From Enterococcus_D entomosocium (lineage in GTDB: Bacteria; Bacillota; Bacilli; Lactobacillales; Enterococcaceae), in assembly GCF_030441895.1 (NCBI RefSeq), contig NZ_JARJAS010000035.1: a stretch of DNA of 21,415 bases; one strand, given 5' to 3'. Below the pieces are notes generated by a model. That model saw only the letters and a program-made list of their open reading frames with translations. It had not been told where the DNA came from and ran no database searches. Within the stretch, counting starts at the first letter, position 1, and the number at the start of each line of letters is the position of its first letter. Shown piece after piece: positions 1 to 7,548 of this stretch. The position numbers and the translations under genes were made by a program.

Positions 1-41
1 CCGATTTGTGCGCGTTTACTCATATCTTGTTTTGAGAGCAT
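1..41 (-). CDS. 5' end of an unidentified leftward gene (partial)
   Basis: On the minus strand a good GGAGGTG ribosome site (plus positions 49-55) lies 9 bases before an ATG at 41-39. The reading frame stays open to the window edge and gives MLSKQDMSKRAQIG. A second ATG at 23-21 is possible but has no comparable ribosome site. Only about 13 codons are visible, so no family can be named. The gene is divergent from typA. The plus-strand frames over the same bases have no start signal and end by base 75, so a minus-strand gene start is the better reading. Confidence 0.55.
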   Translation of the reverse strand, partial: MLSKQDMSKRAQI

Positions 42-80
42 CTGGATACACCTCCAATTGATACTCTTATTTTAACGGAT

Positions 81-115
81 AAAAAAAAACAAAGCACTAA
101 AAACTAGTACTTTGT
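81..115 (-). terminator. Rho-independent terminator reading leftward
   Basis: Plus-strand arms 89-99 and 105-115 form an 11-pair stem (one G-U pair) with a 5-base loop. Plus bases 81-89 are all A, which is a U-run on the leftward transcript. It lies upstream of the leftward gene at 41. It therefore either stops antisense reading from the typA promoter region or sits in that gene's leader as an attenuator. Confidence 0.6.
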
Positions 116-125
116 CTACAGTCTG

Positions 126-157
126 ACCAGATATTTTATTAATATCTGGTTTTTTCT
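126..157 (+). terminator. Rho-independent terminator reading rightward
   Basis: A perfect 10-base-pair stem (126-135 with 141-150), a 5-base loop and a T-run from 150 to 155. It lies directly upstream of the typA promoter, so it would shield typA from rightward transcripts that start in the left neighbour. Confidence 0.65.
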
Positions 158-198
158 GTAAAAATGAAAACTTTGCACTATATTTCAGAAAGAAATTC

Positions 199-207
199 TG
201 GTATAAT
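199..207 (+). promoter_or_regulatory. Extended -10 promoter of typA
   Basis: TGG directly before TATAAT (202-207) is a consensus extended -10 element. No good -35 is present at 16-18 bases (TTGCAC at 173-178 is 23 bases away), which is usual for extended -10 promoters. The predicted start near 214 leaves a short leader of about 35 bases. Confidence 0.6.
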
Positions 208-248
208 GGCTTGTCGAGTGCAATGTCACCAAAAAAGGAGTTTATAAA

Positions 249-2078
249 TTGAATATTAGAAATGATATCCGCAACGTCGCTATTATTGCCCACGTTGACC
301 ACGGAAAAACTACATTAGTTGATGAATTATTGAAACAATCCCAAACGTTAGATAGCCATACCCAATTACAAGAACGGGCGATGGATTCAAATGCGATCGA
401 AAAAGAACGTGGCATCACGATCTTAGCGAAAAATACAGCGGTTGAATACAACGGTACAAAAATCAATATCATGGATACCCCAGGACACGCGGACTTTGGT
501 GGTGAAGTAGAGCGGATCATGAAAATGGTCGATGGTGTTGTTTTGGTTGTTGATGCTTATGAAGGAACGATGCCTCAAACACGTTTCGTATTGAAAAAAG
601 CGTTGGAACAACACTTAGTGCCAATCGTAGTTGTCAACAAAATCGACAAACCATCTGCTCGTCCTGAGCATGTTGTCGATGAAGTCTTAGAACTATTTAT
701 TGAATTAGGTGCCGACGATGACCAATTGGACTTCCCAGTGATCTACGCTTCTGCGATCAATGGAACTTCAAGTGAATCAGATGATCCTGCTGATCAACAA
801 AAAACGATGGCACCATTGTTTGATACGATCATCGAACATATTCCAGCGCCAATCGACAACAGCGACGAACCATTGCAATTCCAAGTATCATTGCTTGATT
901 ACAATGACTACGTTGGACGTATCGGTATTGGCCGTGTCTTCCGCGGATCAATCAAAGTCGGCGACCAAGTTGCATTGATGAAATTAAACGGAGAAGTTAA
1001 AAAATTCCGTGTGACGAAACTTTTCGGTTTCTTCGGTTTGAAACGTTTAGAAATCCAAGAAGCCAAAGCCGGTGATTTGATTGCTGTTTCTGGGATGGAA
1101 GATATCTTCGTTGGTGAAACTGTTACACCAATCGATCATCAAGATTCATTACCTGTTTTACACATTGATGAACCAACTTTGCAAATGACCTTTATCGTGA
1201 ACAATTCACCATTTGCGGGTCGCGAAGGAAAATTCGTAACCGCTCGTAAAATTGAAGAACGCTTAATGGCGCAATTGCAAACAGACGTTTCATTGCGTGT
1301 GGATCCAATCGGACCTGATTCATGGATCGTTTCTGGACGTGGCGAACTTCATTTGTCAATTTTGATCGAAAATATGCGTCGTGAAGGCTTTGAATTGCAA
1401 GTTTCTCGTCCAGAAGTTATCGAACGCGAAATCGATGGCGTGAAATGCGAACCATTTGAACGGGTGCAAATCGATACCCCAGAAGAATACATGGGATCAG
1501 TAATCGAATCATTGGGAATGCGTAAAGCAGAAATGCAAGATATGATCAATACAGGGAATGGACAAGTACGGATCATTTTCTTGGCACCAGCTCGTGGCTT
1601 GATCGGTTACACGACAGAATTCCTATCAATGACTCGCGGCTACGGCATCATGCACCACACCTTCGATCAATATTTGCCAATGATCCAAGGACAAATTGGT
1701 GGCCGTCATCAAGGCGCACTTGTATCGATCGATACAGGAAAAGCAACGACTTACTCGATCATGAGTATTGAAGAACGTGGAACGGTCTTCGTTGAACCAG
1801 GTACCGAAGTGTACGAAGGAATGATCATTGGTGAAAACTCTCGTGACAAAGACTTAACGGTCAATATCACGAAAGCAAAACAAATGACCAACGTCCGTTC
1901 TGCAAACAAAGACCAAACCTCAGTTATCAAGAAACCTCGTATTCTTTCTTTGGAAGAATCACTGGAATTCTTGAATGATGATGAATACTGTGAAGTAACA
2001 CCAGAAAGCATTCGTTTAAGAAAACAAATCTTGAACAAGAGCGAACGGGAAAAATCACAGAAAAAGAAAAATAACTGA
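249..2078 (+). CDS. typA: Translational GTPase TypA/BipA
   Basis: 609 residues, full length for TypA/BipA, an EF-G-like GTPase that binds the 70S ribosome and helps growth and ribosome assembly under stress, especially cold (family knowledge). Seen in the sequence: P-loop AHVDHGKTT at residues 14-22, switch I RGIT at 54-57, DTPGH at 76-80 and NKID at 130-133. Then come the beta-barrel domain II, two EF-G-like alpha/beta domains and the BipA-specific C-terminal part (GGRHQGAL near residue 486, then MTNVRSANKD). The start is a TTG at 249, set by GGAG at 237-240 with 8-base spacing; the sequence MNIRNDIRNVAIIAHVDHGK matches other TypA N-termini. The last residues are a basic KSQKKKNN tail. It appears monocistronic, with an extended -10 promoter in front and a branched terminator behind. 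Confidence 0.97.
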   Translation: MNIRNDIRNVAIIAHVDHGKTTLVDELLKQSQTLDSHTQLQERAMDSNAIEKERGITILAKNTAVEYNGTKINIMDTPGHADFGGEVERIMKMVDGVVLVVDAYEGTMPQTRFVLKKALEQHLVPIVVVNKIDKPSARPEHVVDEVLELFIELGADDDQLDFPVIYASAINGTSSESDDPADQQKTMAPLFDTIIEHIPAPIDNSDEPLQFQVSLLDYNDYVGRIGIGRVFRGSIKVGDQVALMKLNGEVKKFRVTKLFGFFGLKRLEIQEAKAGDLIAVSGMEDIFVGETVTPIDHQDSLPVLHIDEPTLQMTFIVNNSPFAGREGKFVTARKIEERLMAQLQTDVSLRVDPIGPDSWIVSGRGELHLSILIENMRREGFELQVSRPEVIEREIDGVKCEPFERVQIDTPEEYMGSVIESLGMRKAEMQDMINTGNGQVRIIFLAPARGLIGYTTEFLSMTRGYGIMHHTFDQYLPMIQGQIGGRHQGALVSIDTGKATTYSIMSIEERGTVFVEPGTEVYEGMIIGENSRDKDLTVNITKAKQMTNVRSANKDQTSVIKKPRILSLEESLEFLNDDEYCEVTPESIRLRKQILNKSEREKSQKKKNN

Positions 2079-2129
2079 TAACTAAAACAGTGATCAAAAG
2101 TTTTAAACACTTCTGATCTGTTCGATTTT

Positions 2130-2228
2130 CCGAAGGATGGAAAAGGGATTGCTCCTGTGTTGCAGCGGCTCTTCGCCGCAGGACCCAGAAAAAGCAATCA
2201 GCCGATTTCCCTCCTTCGGTTCTTTTTT
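2130..2228 (+). terminator. Large branched hairpin with T-run after typA
   Basis: Nested pairings are visible: 2130-2137 with 2212-2219 (8 pairs), 2139-2143 with 2206-2210, 2147-2153 with 2193-2199 (7 pairs), 2154-2156 with 2180-2182, and an apical GCGGC/GCCGC stem (2165-2169 with 2175-2179) with a TCTTC loop. A T-rich tract (2220-2228) follows. As a whole it acts as an intrinsic terminator for typA, but it is far larger than needed (about 90 bases). It could also be a structured 3' UTR or the source of a small RNA. Confidence 0.7.
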
Positions 2229-2256
2229 GCTCGAAGTCAAGTTGAACCGTTAGAAT
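2227..2256 (+). promoter_or_regulatory. Candidate promoter of the rRNA methyltransferase gene
   Basis: TTGCTC (2227-2232), 18 bases, TAGAAT (2251-2256). The -35 overlaps the end of the preceding terminator T-run. The predicted start near 2263 gives a leader of about 60 bases before the ATG at 2323. Moderate match only. Confidence 0.4.
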
Positions 2257-2322
2257 AAACACCGCTTGCAATTTCGGCCATTCCTTTTTAAAATGAAGAA
2301 AGCAAGCACAAAGGAGAAATCT

Positions 2323-3690
2323 ATGAAAAATTATCCTGTTAAAAAGAATCAGGAACTTGAAGTTGATATTTTGGATCTTTCCCATGAAGGAAATGGGATC
2401 GCCAAAGTCGATGGGTACTTATTATTTATTGAAAACACCCTGCCAAATGAACGTGCCTTAGTCAAAGTGTTGAAAGTCGGCAACAAATTTGGTTTTGCCA
2501 AAGTGATGAAATTGTTGCAAGCAAGTCCTGATCGGCAAGAATTGCCGAATGAAGCATTGTTGCGCACCGGGATCGCCCCATTGAGTCATTTGAGCTATGA
2601 CAAACAATTAGCCTTCAAACAGCAGCAAGTAGAGAATGTTTTGGCTAAAATCGCCAAATTGCCTGAAATCACAGTCAATGCGCCAATCGGAATGGAAAAA
2701 CCATTTGGTTACCGCAACAAAGCGCAAATCCCTGTGCAAAAAATCCATGGGGAATTAACGACTGGATTTTACCGCAAAAACAGCCATACTCTGGTACCGA
2801 TCGAAGACTTTTATATTCAAGATCCAAACATCGATCAAGCAATCATCAAAGTCAGAGATATTTTGCAGCGGTTCAATGTCAAAGCCTACAATGAAGAAGC
2901 CCATGAAGGGTTCTTACGCCACATTGTCGTTCGTCGTGGGCATCACTCAGGTGAAATGATGGTCGTATTAGTGACACGTAAACCGAAATTCTTCAAAGGA
3001 GAAGAAATCGCGGAAGTGATCCACGAAGAGATTCCAGAAGTTGTTTCTGTCATTCAAAACATCAATGAAGAAAAAACCAATGTGATCATGGGGGAATTCG
3101 AGCGTGTGTTGTATGGCAAGTCATCGATCGATGATCAATTATTAGGTAAAACCTTCCAAATCTCAGCGAAATCTTTCTACCAAGTCAACACAGCGCAAAC
3201 AGAAGTCTTGTATCAAACCGCCTTCGAGATGGCGCAACTGTCTGAAAATGATGTCGTTGTGGATGCTTATGCAGGAATCGGAACGATCGGGATTAGTTTG
3301 GCTGATCGCGTGAAAGAAGTGTTAGGGATGGAAGTCATTCCTGAAGCAGTGAACGATGCCAAAGCCAATGCCAAAAGAAATGGTGTCGAAAACGTGCATT
3401 ACTTTATCGGTAAAGCCGAAAAAATCATGCCGCAATGGCTACGCGAAGGCATTCAACCAACAGTCGTCTTCGTTGATCCACCTCGCAAAGGTTTAGATGC
3501 TAGCTTTATCGAAACGACTGCTGCGGTTAAACCAGAGCGCATCGTTTACATTTCCTGCAATCCAGCAACCTTGGCTCGTGATCTCGCGTTGTTTGCGGAA
3601 GAAGGGTATGTGACAAAAGAAGTTCAACCTGTAGATTTGTTCCCACAAACGACCCATGTGGAGTGTGTCGTGTTGTTAGAACGTGGTTAA
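2323..3690 (+). CDS. rlmD: 23S rRNA (uracil-5-)-methyltransferase, RlmD/RlmCD type
   Basis: 455 residues from the ATG at 2323, chosen because AAAGGAG (2310-2316) sits 6 bases before it; the frame is open upstream to a TTG at 2266 without a ribosome site. An N-terminal TRAM RNA-binding domain (about 1-60) is followed by a central domain and a SAM-dependent Rossmann domain. Visible motifs: SFYQVNTAQ near 284-292, SAM loop DAYAGIGTIG at 314-323, FVDPPRKG at 383-390, the nucleophile Cys412 in YISCNPATLARD, and the catalytic-base motif HVECV (Glu447). The enzyme puts the 5-methyl group on uracils of 23S rRNA; Gram-positive homologues modify U747 and U1939. Only two cysteines are present (412 and 448), so the four-cysteine Fe-S cluster of E. 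coli RlmD is absent. It probably forms a single-gene transcript. Confidence 0.93.
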   Translation: MKNYPVKKNQELEVDILDLSHEGNGIAKVDGYLLFIENTLPNERALVKVLKVGNKFGFAKVMKLLQASPDRQELPNEALLRTGIAPLSHLSYDKQLAFKQQQVENVLAKIAKLPEITVNAPIGMEKPFGYRNKAQIPVQKIHGELTTGFYRKNSHTLVPIEDFYIQDPNIDQAIIKVRDILQRFNVKAYNEEAHEGFLRHIVVRRGHHSGEMMVVLVTRKPKFFKGEEIAEVIHEEIPEVVSVIQNINEEKTNVIMGEFERVLYGKSSIDDQLLGKTFQISAKSFYQVNTAQTEVLYQTAFEMAQLSENDVVVDAYAGIGTIGISLADRVKEVLGMEVIPEAVNDAKANAKRNGVENVHYFIGKAEKIMPQWLREGIQPTVVFVDPPRKGLDASFIETTAAVKPERIVYISCNPATLARDLALFAEEGYVTKEVQPVDLFPQTTHVECVVLLERG

Positions 3691-3872
3691 GAAACAACAA
3701 GTTTTTTTCAGCAATTTTGATTTTGAATTCTTTTTATGGTAAATGTCATAAAATCTTACGATAGCAAAGTTACTAGAGAAAGCAAGTCAATTGAGAAATA
3801 AGCAACTAAAACCCATCTGTCTATCTAGTTACGTCGATTGTGACGTTTAGAATGGATGAAATATAAAACCAG

Positions 3873-3914
3873 AAACTGGAACAGAAAGACATTCTTTTTT
3901 GTTCCAGTTTTTTT
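3873..3914 (+). terminator. Rho-independent terminator after rlmD
   Basis: AACTGGAAC (3874-3882) pairs perfectly with GTTCCAGTT (3901-3909). Inner A/T-rich pairs extend the stem, and T-run 3908-3914 follows. It is about 180 bases after the rlmD stop, so rlmD would have a long 3' UTR or there is an unseen short transcript before it. Confidence 0.7.
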
Positions 3915-3950
3915 GTTCTTTCTCACTAATGATGAGAGGGGACAAAATCA

Positions 3951-4025
3951 ATGCAAAAAGCAGTGAAGCTACAAATATGCAGACAGCCAAATCCTTTAAC
4001 AAAATGGTTTATCGGCAATTTATAG
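3951..4025 (+). CDS. Possible 24-residue peptide ORF
   Basis: ATG at 3951 preceded by GAGAGGGG (9-base spacing); 24 codons, stop TAG at 4023. It starts MQKAVKLQIC and ends KWFIGNL, is basic and has one cysteine. There is no recognisable family and no clear promoter. It lies between a terminator and the PEP carboxykinase-like gene, so it could be a leader peptide or chance. Confidence 0.15.
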   Translation: MQKAVKLQICRQPNPLTKWFIGNL

Positions 4026-4067
4026 TTAATGTGTATAAAAATATGGCGTGTGGTGATTAGAAAGTAT

Positions 4068-4073
4068 TATAAT
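4068..4073 (+). promoter_or_regulatory. -10 element for the PEP carboxykinase-like gene
   Basis: A perfect TATAAT lies 41 bases before the ATG. No recognisable -35 is found 16-18 bases upstream, which suggests an activator-dependent or weak promoter. No convincing catabolite-control (cre) box was found nearby. Confidence 0.4.
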
Positions 4074-4114
4074 AAACGTAGTGAATAGAAAATTTTTGTT
4101 AGGAGGGATTACAC

Positions 4115-5776
4115 ATGGCAACGATTCGTGCATTTTCACACAAAGAGATTACACCGCAGAATACGCATTTGTCGAGTTTTAAAGTGTTGATAGAGTCAGC
4201 TTTCTATGGGAACAATGTCACTTGGATTCATGATCTAGCCACGGCCTATCGCTTAGCAAAAGAATCTTCTGGCGCTATTCTTACGGATATGCCGGTCACA
4301 CACACCAAGGAGTTAGGACTACCGGAGGATGCTAAAGTCATCGTGTTTAATGACGGAAAAGTTGTTGGACGGACAGCGGCAGCTCGACGCATCATCGGAC
4401 ATCCCGGGATTGATCGAAAATTGTATGAAGGGATTTTAAGAGATGCTTTATTTCAAGGGACACGTAAAAAATTCTATGGCGGTGAAGTTGTTGTAGGGTT
4501 AGACGAAGCGTTTATGGTCAAAGCACACCTGTTGCTACCAGAGTACTATGAAACCAATTTTTATTCTTATTTGTTGAATTTTCAAATGCTGACAAAATCA
4601 TGGCAGGAAAGGTATCAACGTTCCAAAGAATATCCAGAGACGGACATTTTTTTGTACGCTGATCCAGATTGGTCTCATCCTGATTTTCCTTATGGGCTGT
4701 CTCTCTTTGATCCTGAACACAATGTTGCGGCAGTCTTAGGCTTAAACTATTTTGGTGAATTGAAAAAAGCGACATTAACTTTGGCTTGGGCTACCGCGCA
4801 TCGCAATGGCTTTGTGGCGTGTCATGGAGGAATGAAGCAATATCAGCTACCGAATCGAACATTTACGATAGCTGCTTTTGGTCTTTCAGGATCAGGAAAA
4901 TCGACCATTACATTGGCAGAACATGATGGCAAATATGATATCAAGGTTCTGCATGACGATGCGTTTGTGATCAATCAAACAAATGGTGCGTCCACTGCTC
5001 TGGAGCCTTCTTATTTTGATAAAACGCAAGACTATCCATTAACCAACCCAAATGTCCGCTACTTTATCACCTGTCAAAATGTTGGGGTTACTTTAGACGA
5101 GGAAGGAAAAAAGGTCATCGTCACCCAAGATATTCGTAACGGGAATGGTCGAACCGTCAAATCACGGTATGTCACACCTAACCGGGTGGATCATTTAGAT
5201 TCGCCGATCGATGCAGTATTTTGGATCATGAAAGATGACACGCTACCTCCTGTAGTAAAAATTGACGATCCGATTTTAGCCGCTGTTTTTGGTTTGACCT
5301 TAGCTACGAAGCGCACGACAGCTGAACATATTGTCGAGACCACGGATATAGATAAACTGGTCATCGAACCTTATGCCAATCCATTTAGGGTCTATCCTTT
5401 AGTGGAAGATTTTGCCCATTTCATGCACTTGTTTAAAGAAAACCAAACGGCTTGTTACATTCTAAATACAGGCTTTTACAAAGGCAAGAAAGTCACGCCT
5501 GAAGTCACACTAACATCGATTGAAAAAATTGTGGAAGGCGAGGCTGAATTTAAAAATTTCGGTGGGATCACCGAAATGAGTTTCCTGCCAGTAACAGGCT
5601 TTAAAGTCGATTTTCAAGATGCCTACTATGTTTCTCATTTAAGAGAGCGGATGCAAGGACGGCTGGACTTTATTTTGGCTCAAGAAACAGAAAATGATGG
5701 CTATAATAAGTTGCCTAAAGAGGTAGCAAAGGCAATGGAAAATGTGATTTCTACATTAAATGAGTTTCCTAGCTAA
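4115..5776 (+). CDS. Phosphoenolpyruvate carboxykinase (ATP)-like protein
   Basis: 553 residues; ATG at 4115 after AGGAGGG (about 7 bases). The kinase core matches ATP-dependent PEP carboxykinase, which converts oxaloacetate plus ATP to PEP and CO2. Visible: NYFGELKKATL at 211-221 (the family YGTEAKKG region, with the metal/substrate lysine), His237 in ACHGG (family metal-binding His), P-loop FGLSGSGKST at 255-264, the HDDAF kinase-2 motif with Asp281/Asp282, and the FGLTLATKRTTAEH region near the family's lid. The N-terminal 200 residues are much less like the classical enzyme. Overall it is divergent, so a different small-acid substrate cannot be excluded. Single gene with its own -10; only a tiny CCG-CAAG-CGG hairpin (5795-5804) follows it, so read-through to the next gene is possible. 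Confidence 0.75.
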   Translation: MATIRAFSHKEITPQNTHLSSFKVLIESAFYGNNVTWIHDLATAYRLAKESSGAILTDMPVTHTKELGLPEDAKVIVFNDGKVVGRTAAARRIIGHPGIDRKLYEGILRDALFQGTRKKFYGGEVVVGLDEAFMVKAHLLLPEYYETNFYSYLLNFQMLTKSWQERYQRSKEYPETDIFLYADPDWSHPDFPYGLSLFDPEHNVAAVLGLNYFGELKKATLTLAWATAHRNGFVACHGGMKQYQLPNRTFTIAAFGLSGSGKSTITLAEHDGKYDIKVLHDDAFVINQTNGASTALEPSYFDKTQDYPLTNPNVRYFITCQNVGVTLDEEGKKVIVTQDIRNGNGRTVKSRYVTPNRVDHLDSPIDAVFWIMKDDTLPPVVKIDDPILAAVFGLTLATKRTTAEHIVETTDIDKLVIEPYANPFRVYPLVEDFAHFMHLFKENQTACYILNTGFYKGKKVTPEVTLTSIEKIVEGEAEFKNFGGITEMSFLPVTGFKVDFQDAYYVSHLRERMQGRLDFILAQETENDGYNKLPKEVAKAMENVISTLNEFPS

Positions 5777-5850
5777 TTCCATTGAATCAAACTTCCGCAA
5801 GCGGCTTTTCTTCCTGAAACACTTACTTTGTTAGCCAGAAAGGAGCGATT

Positions 5851-6279
5851 ATGAACATTCAGTTTCACCATATCCAAATCACAGTCAATGATGTAAAAAA
5901 AGCAGAAGGTTTTTATGATCAATTATTTGCACTATTAGGTTTCGACCTTCAGAAGAAATATTCTGGGTATTTAGAACATGCCGAGATGGAAGTAGTAGAA
6001 TATATAGGGGATTCATTTGATTTCGGTATTTGTTCCCCACGAAAAGAATGGAAGAAGGAGAAAATCGATTCAAGAAAACCTGGCTCGGTTCAGCACATGG
6101 CGTTTAAGGCGGAAAGCCGCGAAGTAGTAGATGCGATCTTTCCCAAAATAAAAACCTTAGGGGTAAAGATCCTTCACGATCGACCAATGGAGTACAAAGA
6201 GCGCATCGCTCCTAACTACTATGCCTTATTCTTTGAAAGCCCAGAAGGCATTCGTTTTGAGCTATTTCATTATGCCTGA
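5851..6279 (+). CDS. VOC (glyoxalase/bleomycin resistance-fold) family protein
   Basis: 142 residues; AAAGGAG ribosome site 6-7 bases before the ATG. It has the paired beta-alpha-beta-beta-beta modules of the vicinal oxygen chelate superfamily. Likely metal ligands are His7 in FHHIQI, His82 in VQHMAF and Glu137 in RFELFHY; the module-end motif SPEGIRFEL is typical. Members are metal-dependent lyases, dioxygenases or drug-binding proteins; the substrate cannot be told from sequence. It lies 74 bases after the PEP carboxykinase-like gene in the same direction with no strong terminator between them, so co-transcription is possible. Confidence 0.85.
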   Translation: MNIQFHHIQITVNDVKKAEGFYDQLFALLGFDLQKKYSGYLEHAEMEVVEYIGDSFDFGICSPRKEWKKEKIDSRKPGSVQHMAFKAESREVVDAIFPKIKTLGVKILHDRPMEYKERIAPNYYALFFESPEGIRFELFHYA

Positions 6280-6610
6280 TTCCTTTAACTAGAAGAGTGT
6301 GGCATTAAATTATTGCGTGAGCGCGTTCTTATTAAGGTGATCTTTCATTAAGGGGCTAGCATAATCAGGCGAGTTTAGAGAGAAACTTTTTTAGAACCTG
6401 TCATCAGGAAAATCTGAACACTCTTGTTTTAAGTACGTCCATCCTGAAAAACTCGTTGGTTCCTAAAATTTATTTGGACAATTCGAATACAAAAATCTAA
6501 CTCATGTGTTGAAAAACGTCGATTTTATCATTCTAGAAGCTGTTGCATTGTGGGTCAATAAGGATTGTTGCGTTGATTGCAGGGCACTTAAGAAATGGAG
6601 GAGGAACAAT
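6280..6610. other. 331-base intergenic region with no clear element
   Basis: An upstream open frame from 6506 runs into the toroid gene, but its extra 35 residues have no ribosome site and do not look like protein of this family. I see no T-tailed hairpin and no strong promoter; TTGGAC at 6474 and TTGAAA at 6509 lack good -10 partners. Confidence 0.5.
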
Positions 6611-7441
6611 ATGGATCAGGCGGTTCAGCAAGATATCGAAGCGATCATTTCCCGTCAATATGATCATGGCGCCGATTTATGGTCGACGCCAGACCATAAA
6701 TTACTGAAAGGAGCACCCTTTACAACCTTAGAGTGTCCTCATTATTTGCTTGAACTTGGTATGTCGCCTGAGAAGAACTTATTAAAAGAGACCGCTGCAT
6801 TGATCTTTCAAGGATGGAGAGAAGATGGCAGATTTAAAATTTCGCCATCAGGGGGGATTTATCCCTGTCATACAGCGCTGGCTTTGCGAACGCTGTGTGC
6901 TCTTGGTTACGCAAGGGACCCGCGGCTACAACAGACCTTTCACTATTTTCTTGCTACTCAGGAAACAGATGGCGGCTGGAAGTGCAATAAATACAGTTTT
7001 GGTCGCGGCCCGGAGACCCGCTATTCAACCCCGATGACGACGTTAACGGTCCTTGATGCCTTTCGATATACTCATGATCGTGAACAGATGGAAACACTTA
7101 ATCAAGCAATCGAATGCTTGCTTGCTCATTGGGAGATTCGTCAGCCAATCAGTCCCTGTCATTACGGAATGGGCACATTGTTTATGCAGACAGAATACCC
7201 CTTTAGAGGGTACAATCTTTTTTATTATCTGTATGTCTTGTCTTTTTATCCTTCTGCCAGAAAAGACGCACGGTTTCTGGAGGCTTTGCAGCAGTTTGAA
7301 TCGAAAGTTAAAAATGGCAATGTTATTGTAGAACGGGTTGTACCAAAACTGGGGAAACTGAATTTTTGTAAAAAAGGACAAATTAGTTCCTTCGCCACCC
7401 GACGGTACCAAGAAATCCTAGCTCACTTGGCAGAAGATTAA
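6611..7441 (+). CDS. Stand-alone alpha/alpha-toroid (prenyltransferase/squalene cyclase-like) protein
   Basis: 276 residues from the ATG at 6611, set by a strong GGAGGAGG (6597-6604, 6-base spacing). The protein contains a QW-type repeat, QETDGGWKCN (about 151-160), and earlier repeat-like helices (GWREDGRFK, then PCHTALALRTLCALGY). These are the hallmark of the six-hairpin alpha/alpha barrel of terpenoid cyclases and protein prenyltransferase beta subunits. There is no DxDD-type cyclase motif that I can see and no signal peptide, so it is probably cytosolic and may bind rather than cyclise a lipid or peptide. Eight cysteines, including CPH, PCH, KCN and NFCKKG contexts, might bind a metal. 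Function unknown. It lies 107 bases before the two-component genes in the same direction. Confidence 0.6.
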   Translation: MDQAVQQDIEAIISRQYDHGADLWSTPDHKLLKGAPFTTLECPHYLLELGMSPEKNLLKETAALIFQGWREDGRFKISPSGGIYPCHTALALRTLCALGYARDPRLQQTFHYFLATQETDGGWKCNKYSFGRGPETRYSTPMTTLTVLDAFRYTHDREQMETLNQAIECLLAHWEIRQPISPCHYGMGTLFMQTEYPFRGYNLFYYLYVLSFYPSARKDARFLEALQQFESKVKNGNVIVERVVPKLGKLNFCKKGQISSFATRRYQEILAHLAED

Positions 7442-7495
7442 GGAAAAAACAGTCCTTTGGAATGTTCCTCCATCTAGACGATTCTTTTTCTTTTC

Positions 7496-7504
7496 TGGTA
7501 CACT
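7496..7504 (+). promoter_or_regulatory. Possible extended -10 for the two-component operon
   Basis: TGG-TACACT (TACACT at 7499-7504) lies 45 bases before the response regulator ATG. No clear -35 is present. Weak call based on position and the TG motif. Confidence 0.3.
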
Positions 7505-7548
7505 GTCTCTAAAGAACCGACCGAATAATCAACAGAGGGGAGAAAGAC

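Larger units (their letters stand above)
3691..4114. other. 424-base intergenic region
   Basis: Holds a rho-independent terminator (3873-3914), a doubtful 24-codon ORF (3951-4025) and a -10-like TATAAT (4068-4073) before the PEP carboxykinase-like gene. A short inverted repeat ACGTC/GACGT at 3831-3846 is also present. No conserved RNA family was recognised. Confidence 0.6.

Noticed and set aside
1751..2385. Minus-strand open frames across typA and the following hairpin
   Set aside because: They are shadows of the typA frame; no ribosome sites, and part runs through a terminator structure.
5795..5810. CCGCAAGCGG followed by CTTTTC as terminator of the PEP carboxykinase-like gene
   Set aside because: The stem is only three pairs with a usable loop and the T-run is interrupted; too weak to call.
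6506..6610. Upstream extension of the toroid protein
   Set aside because: No ribosome site at 6506, while a strong GGAGGAGG fits the ATG at 6611; the extra residues do not look like part of the fold.
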